NCBI GenBank assembly: GCA_946494635.1
Contig: CAMMCS010000049.1
Coordinates: 1-11,167 of the forward strand
Length of the DNA: 11,167 bases
Origin: an uncultured Oscillibacter sp.
Lineage (GTDB): Bacteria > Bacillota > Clostridia > Oscillospirales > Oscillospiraceae
Direction: 5' to 3'
Every line of letters begins with the position of its first letter. The first letter of the stretch is position 1. Positions 6,423 through 11,167 of the stretch are shown piece after piece. The position numbers and the translations under genes are program-made. The notes below the pieces were generated by a model. The model made no database searches and was not told the origin of the DNA. It saw nothing but the letters and a program-made list of their open reading frames with translations.

Positions 6423-7295
6423 TCACTCCAGGATCACAGCGTCCTGCAGGCCGTAGGTGGTGGCCACCTTCAGCACGGTACCGTCGGCCACCTTCTCCGC
6501 CAGGAAGGTGTTGAAGGCGTCCACCAGGTCGGAGCCCTGCCGGAAGCCCACGCCGTACTCCTCAGAGGGCAGGTCCTGGGCCTCGTTCAGGTTCAGGCTG
6601 TAGACCAGATCGGCGTAGCTGGTGCCCTCGCCGGTCATCTCAGCGGCCATCAGCACGTCGATGACGGCGGCGTCGGACGTGCCGGCGGCGACCTCCATCA
6701 GGGCGTTGGCCTGGGCCTGGACAGGCACGGTGGCGGCGCCCAGGGCCTCGGCGGCGTCCTCGCCGGCGGAGCCGGACTCGACGGCAATATTCAGGCCCTC
6801 CAGGCTGGTCAGGCCCTCGAACTCTGCGGCCCGGTCGGCGGAGTAGACCAGGGTCTGGTAGTTGGTGCAGTAGGGGTTGGACGTGCCCATGGCGGCAACC
6901 ACGTCCTCAGTGAGGGTCATGCCGTTCCACACGCAGTCGATGGCGCGGGAATCCAGCTCCTCCACCTTGTAGTCCCAGGTGATCTCCTGGAACTCCACGG
7001 AGACGCCCAGGCTCTCGGCAAACAGCTTGGCCAGGTCCGCGTCAAAGCCGATCCACTCGTCGCTGCCCTCCTCCTTGTAGTCCATGGGGGCGAAGTAGGT
7101 GATGCCCACCACCAGGGTGCCCTTGTCCTGGACGTAGGCCAGGTCGCTCTCAGCGGCGGTATCCTCGCCGGAGGTGTCCTCCGCGGTCTGGTCGTCTGTG
7201 GTGGTCTCCTCGTCAGAGGTTCCGCCGCAGGCGGCCAGGGAGAAGGTCATGGCCAGGGCCAGCAAGAGGGCCCAGAGCTTTTTCATGTTTTTCAT
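6423..7295 (-). CDS. Polar amino-acid ABC transporter, substrate-binding lipoprotein
   Basis: 290 residues from ATG 7295, which has GGAGG 7 bases upstream; an in-frame TTG at 7301 is too close to that site. The N-terminus is a lipoprotein signal (MKNMKKLWALLLALAM) ending in the lipobox LAAC, with lipidated Cys23. An acidic, Thr/Asp/Glu-rich linker of about 25 residues follows and then a family-3 periplasmic-binding fold (SBP_bac_3). That starts near GTLVVGITYFAPMDY and includes WIGFDADLAKLFAESLGV and the second-lobe motif LNIAVESGSAGEDA. The lipid anchor holds it at the outer face of the membrane, where it delivers ligand to the permease. The region that normally reads T-x-E-R, with the arginine that grips the ligand carboxylate, reads MTLTEDVVAAMGTSNPY, with no arginine, so the exact ligand is uncertain. 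First gene of the three-gene operon, with its own promoter. Confidence 0.94.
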   Translation of the reverse strand: MKNMKKLWALLLALAMTFSLAACGGTSDEETTTDDQTAEDTSGEDTAAESDLAYVQDKGTLVVGITYFAPMDYKEEGSDEWIGFDADLAKLFAESLGVSVEFQEITWDYKVEELDSRAIDCVWNGMTLTEDVVAAMGTSNPYCTNYQTLVYSADRAAEFEGLTSLEGLNIAVESGSAGEDAAEALGAATVPVQAQANALMEVAAGTSDAAVIDVLMAAEMTGEGTSYADLVYSLNLNEAQDLPSEEYGVGFRQGSDLVDAFNTFLAEKVADGTVLKVATTYGLQDAVILE

Positions 7296-7347
7296 CGTCA
7301 ATCCTCCAAATCTCCGAACGGCGGGCCGCTCGTTTCATTACGTTAGC

Positions 7348-7376
7348 AGTTTACCATACTAAATTGTCTCTGTAAA
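7348..7376 (-). promoter_or_regulatory. Candidate sigma-A promoter of the amino-acid transporter operon
   Basis: Read on the minus strand, TTTACA (7376-7371) and TAAACT (7353-7348) are separated by exactly 17 bases. This lies 53 bases before the binding-protein ATG in an A/T-rich stretch, which stands out against the G/C-rich surroundings. Both hexamers match the vegetative consensus at most positions. No operator could be assigned with confidence. Confidence 0.65.
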
Positions 7377-7516
7377 GCCGCAAAATCAGGCAAGAACGGA
7401 GAAGGTGAGGGGAAGATTTTGTATATCTTCGCCAAAAGCAGACGGGCCGTCATACTTCGCCCCCGCCGGACATAGAGATGGAACAAGACTATGGAGCGGA
7501 AAAAGGACGGGGTGCT

Positions 7517-8992
7517 ATGAATACCAGTATCTATCAGAATATCGCCACCCGCACCGCGGGGGATATCTACATCGGCGTGGTGGGGCCCGTGCGCACTGGG
7601 AAGTCCACCTTTATCAAGCGGTTCATGGAGACCCAGGTGATCCCCAACATTGACAACGTCTACCGCAAGGAGCGGGCCCGGGATGAGCTTCCCCAGAGCG
7701 GCTCCGGCCGGACCATCATGACCGCCGAACCCAAGTTCGTCCCGGAGGAGGCCGCCCAGATCCAGCTGCCGGACGGGGGAAACTGCTCTGTGCGGCTTAT
7801 CGACTGCGTGGGCTACATGGTGAAGGGGGCCATCGGCCAGTTTGAGGATGACGCCCCCCGGATGGTCACCACCCCCTGGTACGACCACGAGATCCCCATG
7901 ACAGAGGCGGCGGAGATCGGCACCCGGAAGGTCATCGCCGAGCATTCCACCATCGGCATCGTCATTTCCACCGACGGCACCATCTCCGACATCCCTCGGG
8001 AGGATTATCTGGAGGCGGAGGAGCGGGTGATCCGGGAACTGCAGGAGCTGGGAAAGCCCTTCGTGGTGCTTCTGAACTCCGCAGATCCAAAGGGGGACCG
8101 GGCCCAGGCCATCGCCCGGGACATCGCCTCCCGGTATGAGGTGAACTGCATGGCCGTCAACTGCCTGGAGCTGGACGAGGACGCGGTGGGCGCCATTTTG
8201 AAGGCGGTGCTCTACGAGTTCCCCATGCAGGAGCTGGACCTGTTCCTGCCTCCCTGGGTGGACGCCCTGCCCGCCCAGCATCCCATCAAGGCGGGTCTGT
8301 ACGACGCTGTCCGCCAAAACACCGCCCAGCTCCGCCACATCCGGGAGGTGGAGGGCTTCATCGCTGCCCTGGGCAGCTGCGAAAACATCAGCGAGGCCAG
8401 GATCACCGCCATCGACCTGGGCACCGGCGTGGCCGCCGCCCGGCTGGCCCTGCCCCGGGAGCTGTTCTACAAGACCCTGTCGGAGCAGTCCGGCTTTGAG
8501 GTGGGGGACGACGGGGATCTCATGAGCCTGCTGACGAAGCTGGCGGCGGTGAAGGCGGAGTACGACAAGGTGGAGGGTGCCCTTCGGGACGTACGGGAGA
8601 CGGGCTACGGCATCGTGGTGCCGGGTATCGACGAGCTGAAGCTGGAGGAGCCGGAGATCATGAAGCAGGGCGGCCGCTACGGCGTGCGCCTGAAGGCCAG
8701 CGCCCCCAGCATCCACATGATCCGGGCGGACATCGAGACCGCCGTCAGCCCCATCGTGGGCAACGAGAAGCAGTCCGAGGACATGGTGAACTACCTCCTG
8801 CAGGAGTTCGAGGGGGACACCAGCAAGATCTGGCAGTCCAACATCTTCGGCCGCAGCTTCCACGAGCTGGTGAACGAGGATCTGCAGGCAAAGCTCAAAC
8901 GGATGCCGGAGGACGCCCGGAAAAAGCTCCGGGAGACGCTGGAACGGATTATCAACGAGGGCAGCGGCGGACTCATCTGCATCATCCTGTAA
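7517..8992 (+). CDS. spoIVA: SpoIVA, stage IV sporulation ATPase (coat basement-layer protein)
   Basis: 491 residues from ATG 7517, one fewer than Bacillus subtilis SpoIVA. This start gives MNTSIYQNIATRTAGDIYIG, which aligns with the known N-terminus. An in-frame ATG at 7478 would add 13 residues without family match. SpoIVA is a cytoplasmic mother-cell protein that binds and hydrolyses ATP, polymerises irreversibly on the outer forespore membrane and forms the platform on which the coat is built. SpoVM anchors it and, in Clostridia, SipL binds it. Visible motifs are Walker A GPVRTGKS (23-30, Lys29), the conserved block DELPQSGSGRTIMTAEPKF (57-75), Walker B-like LIDCVGY (94-100), TPWY and EAAEIGTRKVIAEHSTIG, and the near-invariant end LERIINEGSGGLICIIL. 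Length and motifs are intact, so it should be functional. It stands alone between the divergent transporter operon and the convergent ogt gene. A sigma-E promoter is expected, but I could not find a convincing one in 7377-7516. Confidence 0.98.
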   Translation: MNTSIYQNIATRTAGDIYIGVVGPVRTGKSTFIKRFMETQVIPNIDNVYRKERARDELPQSGSGRTIMTAEPKFVPEEAAQIQLPDGGNCSVRLIDCVGYMVKGAIGQFEDDAPRMVTTPWYDHEIPMTEAAEIGTRKVIAEHSTIGIVISTDGTISDIPREDYLEAEERVIRELQELGKPFVVLLNSADPKGDRAQAIARDIASRYEVNCMAVNCLELDEDAVGAILKAVLYEFPMQELDLFLPPWVDALPAQHPIKAGLYDAVRQNTAQLRHIREVEGFIAALGSCENISEARITAIDLGTGVAAARLALPRELFYKTLSEQSGFEVGDDGDLMSLLTKLAAVKAEYDKVEGALRDVRETGYGIVVPGIDELKLEEPEIMKQGGRYGVRLKASAPSIHMIRADIETAVSPIVGNEKQSEDMVNYLLQEFEGDTSKIWQSNIFGRSFHELVNEDLQAKLKRMPEDARKKLRETLERIINEGSGGLICIIL

Positions 8993-9011
8993 GGCCCGTG
9001 CAACTGCGGAA

Positions 9012-9041
9012 AAGGGGCGCCGGATCACTCCGGCGCCCCTT
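9012..9041. terminator. Terminator hairpin between convergent spoIVA and ogt
   Basis: A perfect 13-bp stem (9012-9024 with 9029-9041, core GGGGCGCCGGA) with loop TCAC starts 20 bases after the spoIVA stop and 41 bases past the ogt stop. The T-run is short and broken on the plus strand (TTGATTTGCTTTT); on the minus strand it reads CCCCTTTTCC. It probably serves both convergent genes. Confidence 0.8.
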
Positions 9042-9081
9042 GATTTGCTTTTGGGCCCTCTTGGGGACGGCGCTCCGCCCA

Positions 9082-9609
9082 TCACAGCGCTGTGCCGCAG
9101 ACAGGAAGGTGCAGCCCGGTCATGTCCACACCCTCCAGCTCCAGCAGGAACCGCTTCCGCTCCACACCGCCGGCGTAGCCCGTCAGGCTGCCGCCGCTGC
9201 CCACCACCCGGTGGCAGGGGATGAGGATGGAGATGGGGTTGCGGCCAACGGCCCCGCCCACCGCCCGCGGGGATGCGGCAAGCCCACGCTGCCGCAGGGC
9301 CTCAGCCAGGGCACCGTAGGTGGTAACAGTGCCGCAGGGGATTTCCAACAGCTGCTGCCACACCGCCTGGCGGAAGGGTGTCCCCTTCGGGGAGAGGGGC
9401 GGCAGCGGGGGAAGGGGCGCTCTGGCAAAATACGCATCCAGCCAGTCTCTGGCTGCGTCAAATACTGACAAGCTTTTTTCCTTTGCAGTAGCTGCAAGCC
9501 CAGCGGCATAGTATTTCTGACCTTCCAGCCAGAGGCCGGTGAGAGCGGTCCCGTCGGAGGCCAGGGTCAGCAGCCCCACCGGGGAGGGAAGCGTGGTTAC
9601 AAAGCACAT
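9082..9609 (-). CDS. ogt: Methylated-DNA--protein-cysteine S-methyltransferase (Ogt/MGMT)
   Basis: 175 residues, normal for this family. The enzyme repairs O6-alkylguanine (and O4-alkylthymine) by moving the alkyl group onto its own active-site cysteine, and is inactivated in the process. The active-site motif is ILIPCHRVVGSGG (128-140, Cys132). It is followed by GSLTGYAGGVERK, which forms the substrate pocket. The DNA-binding helix-turn-helix precedes it (about 93-125, TVTTYGALAEAL and SPRAVGGAVGRNP, with the arginine finger at about Arg115). The short N-terminal domain (1-75) is less conserved and ends in a proline-rich linker. The ATG has AAAGGAGG 9 bases upstream and lies about 22 bases from the predicted transcription start. 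It is divergent from coaX and apparently monocistronic. Confidence 0.95.
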   Translation of the reverse strand: MCFVTTLPSPVGLLTLASDGTALTGLWLEGQKYYAAGLAATAKEKSLSVFDAARDWLDAYFARAPLPPLPPLSPKGTPFRQAVWQQLLEIPCGTVTTYGALAEALRQRGLAASPRAVGGAVGRNPISILIPCHRVVGSGGSLTGYAGGVERKRFLLELEGVDMTGLHLPVCGTAL

Positions 9610-9614
9610 GGGCG

Positions 9615-9643
9615 TTGCCTCCTTTTCTAGATGTCTTTATGAT
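9615..9643 (+). promoter_or_regulatory. Candidate sigma-A promoter of coaX, overlapping the ogt promoter
   Basis: On the plus strand TTGCCT (9615-9620) and TATGAT (9638-9643) are separated by 17 bases. The -10 box shares five of six base pairs with the -10 box of the opposite ogt promoter. A transcript from here would start near 9650 and give coaX a leader of about 115 bases. The -35 coincides with the ogt ribosome binding site on the other strand, so its similarity to the consensus may be chance. Confidence 0.45.
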
Positions 9644-9667
9644 AACCGAACACATGTACGATGTCAA
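9639..9667 (-). promoter_or_regulatory. Strong candidate sigma-A promoter of ogt
   Basis: On the minus strand a perfect -35 TTGACA (9667-9662) and a -10 TATCAT (9644-9639) are separated by 17 bases. Transcription would start near 9632, leaving a leader of about 22 bases that holds only the AAAGGAGG ribosome binding site. This is the best promoter match in the window. Confidence 0.75.
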
Positions 9668-9680
9668 GCCCTTTCCAAAA

Positions 9681-9707
9681 CGCCGGATGCCGCCCTTGCA
9701 TCCGGCG
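9681..9707 (+). promoter_or_regulatory. Hairpin in the coaX leader
   Basis: CGCCGGATGC (9681-9690) and GCATCCGGCG (9698-9707) form a perfect 10-bp stem with a 7-base loop, 57 bases before the coaX start. No T-tract follows, so it is not a terminator. It may stabilise the leader or be an operator; no known riboswitch is recognisable. Confidence 0.4.
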
Positions 9708-9764
9708 GCTGGGCGTGATACCATAGAGCATGATAGAGACATCTGCAGAAAGGGAGAGAGACAT

Positions 9765-10535
9765 ATGCTGCTGGCCATTGATGTAGGAAATTCCACCACC
9801 TCCGTGGGGCTGTTTGACCGGGACAAGCAGCTGCGGTTCCTGGCGTCCCTGGACACGGACAGCCGCAAGACCGCGGACCAGATCGGCATTGACCTGATGA
9901 ACCTGTTTACCCTGTACCACCACCGGTTTGAGGAGGTGACAGGGGCGATCCTGTGCAGCGTGGTGCCGCCGCTGAACTTTATGATGGAAAAGGCCCTGAC
10001 CCGGCTGCAGGGGCGGCCCCCCATGGTGGTGGGCCCCGGCGTCAAGACCGGCCTGAATATCCGGCTGGCGGTCCAGTCCCAGGTGGGGGCGGACATTGTG
10101 GCGGACGCTGTGGCAGCCCTGGAGAAGTTCCAGCCCCCCATCGTCACCATCGACATGGGTACTGCCACCACCGTGGGTGTCATCTCTGAGGGGCGGAACT
10201 ATGAGGGCGGCATGCTGCTGCCGGGCGTTAACGTGTCTCTGGAGGCCCTGAGCCGCCGGGCGGCCCAGCTGCCGGCCATCTCTCTCCAGCACCCCAAGGT
10301 GCTGATCGGAAAGACCACGGAGGACTGCATGCGCTCCGGCATCGTCTACGGCACCGCCGGCATGCTGGACGGGATTATCGACCGGATCCGGGAGCAGTTC
10401 CCGGGCCGGACAGTCAGCGTAGTGGCCACCGGCGGCAACGCCCCGGTGATCGTGAAATACTGCCGGAATCCCATCGTCTACGACAAGTACCTGCTGATGG
10501 ACGGCCTGTGGGCGATTTATCAGAAGAACAAGTGA
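9765..10535 (+). CDS. coaX: Type III pantothenate kinase (CoaX)
   Basis: 256 residues from ATG 9765, behind AGGGAG at about 9 bases; an in-frame ATG upstream at 9615 would add 50 unrelated residues. CoaX phosphorylates pantothenate with ATP in the first step of coenzyme A synthesis in the cytoplasm. Unlike type I kinases it is generally insensitive to feedback by CoA and needs a monovalent cation. The N-terminus MLLAIDVGNSTTSVGLF carries the phosphate loop of the ASKHA fold (Asp6). The pantothenate/catalytic motif is VGADIVADAVAA (107-118, Asp110). The second phosphate motif is TIDMGTATTVGVIS (128-141), followed by YEGGMLLPGV and the C-terminal ATGGNAPVI adenosine motif. Length and motifs are complete. 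It is divergent from ogt. It has no terminator of its own: a relic of the heptamer repeat starts at its stop codon and a small membrane-protein gene follows. Confidence 0.96.
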   Translation: MLLAIDVGNSTTSVGLFDRDKQLRFLASLDTDSRKTADQIGIDLMNLFTLYHHRFEEVTGAILCSVVPPLNFMMEKALTRLQGRPPMVVGPGVKTGLNIRLAVQSQVGADIVADAVAALEKFQPPIVTIDMGTATTVGVISEGRNYEGGMLLPGVNVSLEALSRRAAQLPAISLQHPKVLIGKTTEDCMRSGIVYGTAGMLDGIIDRIREQFPGRTVSVVATGGNAPVIVKYCRNPIVYDKYLLMDGLWAIYQKNK

Positions 10536-10561
10536 GGAATGATACTTAGGAGTTCGGGATT
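10535..10561 (+). repeat. Decayed single arm of the heptamer-repeat element
   Basis: The 27 bases starting at the last base of the coaX stop codon read as AGGAATG, ATACTT, AGGAGTT, CGGGATT. This parallels the four-unit left arm at 2368-2395 with two units identical, one at five of seven, and one shortened. No matching inverse arm is visible downstream, so this would be a remnant or solo arm. The match is short and could be partly chance. Confidence 0.45.
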
Positions 10562-10601
10562 ATCTGGAAATGAGACAGGCTCGGTGATGGAGGAATAGAT
10601 C

Positions 10602-10781
10602 ATGAAGCGGCAACTGCAAGGCATTGCACTGCTCCTGTTCGGCATTCTGTTAGGGATTGCCGAGGGGGATTTGAACAGCTATCTTGTGTATCATTTTGAA
10701 GCATTTCCCTTTGCCGCAGTCGGCCTTGTCATTGGCCTTGTTGGATTGATTTTCGTCTTTAAACGGGAAAAAGACAGATAG
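10602..10781 (+). CDS. Small two-helix membrane protein (59 residues), unknown function
   Basis: A 59-codon frame from ATG 10602 is preceded by a good Shine-Dalgarno site (GGAGGA near 10589, about 7-base spacing) and ends with TAG just before a strong terminator. It begins MKRQLQGIAL. The protein has two hydrophobic helices (about residues 7-20 and 36-54), a short loop with acidic residues between them (EGDLNSYLVYHFE) and a basic end (FKREKDR). Only about half its codons end in G or C, clearly fewer than in the neighbouring genes, and it uses TTA and AAA. This suggests later acquisition or weak selection. It lies 66 bases after coaX without a terminator between and may be read through from it. 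No family was recognised. Confidence 0.72.
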   Translation: MKRQLQGIALLLFGILLGIAEGDLNSYLVYHFEAFPFAAVGLVIGLVGLIFVFKREKDR

Positions 10782-10791
10782 CGCCAATATT

Positions 10792-10836
10792 AACCAGAAA
10801 GAGATCACCTATTTCGGGTGATCTCTTTCTGGTTTT
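10792..10836 (+). terminator. Strong intrinsic terminator after the coaX unit
   Basis: A perfect 18-bp stem (10792-10809 with 10817-10834, core GAAAGAGATCACC) with a 7-base loop is followed by T residues to 10836. It begins 10 bases after the stop codon of the 59-residue protein and should end the coaX transcript. The remaining gap to 10923 holds a short GC hairpin (10870-10884) and a loose long-range complementarity (10847-10854 with 10907-10914) that may help end the minus-strand gene from the right. Confidence 0.9.
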
Positions 10837-10923
10837 GCTCTTCTTTGGGCCGCTTGTATTAAGGCCAGATCCGGCATTGCCGGACCCGCTTTTTGTCAAG
10901 CCATTCAGCGGCCCTGTCAATCC

Positions 10924-11167
10924 TTAATTGAATTTGTAACCAAACTGCTTCAGCACGCTGACGACGCTGCCGTTGCGGAAGTCCATGCCAATCCGGTCCA
11001 TCAGCCGCAGGGAGGAGGGATCCCCCTGGACGACTCTGGCCACGCCGTCCTTGGTGGTCAGCGAGACCTTGCAGCCCAGCCGGTGCACGATGGCCTCCGT
11101 CATGGCGTTGTACTTGCCCAGGGGATAGGTGAACACCTGGGGCGTGGTGCCGACCTCCGTGGTGATC
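10924..11167 (-). CDS. C-terminal end of a probable polysaccharide deacetylase (NodB-like)
   Basis: Partial gene that leaves the window on the right; 80 residues are visible and the frame is open to the edge. The segment QVFTYPLGKYNAMTEAIV resembles the late motif of carbohydrate-esterase family 4 enzymes, where a FAYPYG-like strand precedes a helix near the active site. It continues with GCKVSLTTKDGVARVVQGDP and ends in RLMDRIGMDFRNG, as in typical deacetylases. Such enzymes remove N- or O-acetyl groups from peptidoglycan or other glycans; several act in sporulation (PdaA, PdaB). The metal-binding Asp-His-His residues lie outside the window, so the assignment rests on the C-terminal motifs and the precise role is open. 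Confidence 0.65.
   Translation of the reverse strand, partial: ITTEVGTTPQVFTYPLGKYNAMTEAIVHRLGCKVSLTTKDGVARVVQGDPSSLRLMDRIGMDFRNGSVVSVLKQFGYKFN

Noticed and set aside
7451..7458. CATACTTC as a sigma-E -10 box for spoIVA
   Set aside because: It partly matches CATACAAT, but no -35-like sequence occurs 13-15 bases upstream; the nearest ATAT is over 20 bases away.
7343..9085. Long minus-strand open frame (580 codons) opposite spoIVA
   Set aside because: It is the antisense shadow of a clear SpoIVA gene; the product is rich in His, Gly, Leu and Val without domain motifs, as expected from reverse translation of GC-rich coding DNA.
9681..9707. coaX leader as a riboswitch
   Set aside because: Only a single simple hairpin is present; no conserved riboswitch core or terminator/antiterminator pair could be seen.
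10870..10884. TCCGGC/GCCGGA hairpin as an independent terminator
   Set aside because: The stem is only 6 bp, the T-run is offset by several bases, and a much stronger terminator lies at 10792-10836.
1..11167. CRISPR array, phage, toxin-antitoxin or tRNA/rRNA content
   Set aside because: No regularly spaced direct repeats, integrase, transposase or capsid genes, or cloverleaf/rRNA-like segments were found on either strand.

Overview
The window looks like chromosomal DNA of an endospore-forming, GC-rich member of the Clostridia, probably an Oscillospiraceae-type gut bacterium (Flavonifractor, Oscillibacter or similar). I infer this from the sporulation genes SpoVM, SipL and SpoIVA, the PASTA-kinase/RsgA pair, the strong G/C preference at third codon positions, and Gram-positive Shine-Dalgarno sites. 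No rRNA, tRNA, CRISPR array, transposase or phage gene is visible.

Layout from left to right. (1) 1-2348: the C-terminal part of a PrkC-type Ser/Thr kinase overlaps the start of the ribosome-assembly GTPase gene rsgA, which ends at a strong terminator. (2) 2368-2480: a 113-bp palindromic intergenic element whose arms are tandem 7-bp units. (3) 2547-4485: three same-strand genes: a 51-residue membrane protein, a 24-residue peptide that I identify as SpoVM, and a 512-residue SPOCS/LysM protein that I identify as SipL. A possible 71-codon reading frame and a bidirectional terminator follow. (4) 4830-7295, minus strand: a polar amino-acid ABC importer (binding lipoprotein, permease, ATPase) with its own promoter and a hairpin behind the binding-protein gene. 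(5) 7517-8992: spoIVA, the ATPase that forms the spore-coat basement layer, followed by a terminator. (6) 9082-9609, minus strand: ogt, a DNA-repair methyltransferase. It diverges from coaX (type III pantothenate kinase, 9765-10535); candidate promoters for the two overlap at their -10 boxes. (7) 10602-10781: a 59-residue, two-helix membrane protein with poorer G/C codon use, then a strong terminator. (8) 10924 to the right edge, minus strand: the C-terminal end of what looks like a polysaccharide deacetylase.

The most interesting feature is the gathering of the coat-anchoring machinery. SpoVM (membrane-curvature peptide), SipL (SpoIVA partner in Clostridia) and SpoIVA (polymerising ATPase) lie within about 6.3 kb, interrupted only by the opposite-strand transporter. 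SpoVM at 24 codons, the 51-residue protein beside it and the 59-residue protein further on are short enough to be skipped by gene callers. The 51-residue membrane protein is a candidate additional member of the coat-anchoring group. From memory, spoVM also lies a few genes after prkC-rsgA in Bacillus subtilis, so the left half of the window appears to keep an old gene order with the genes in between lost or moved.
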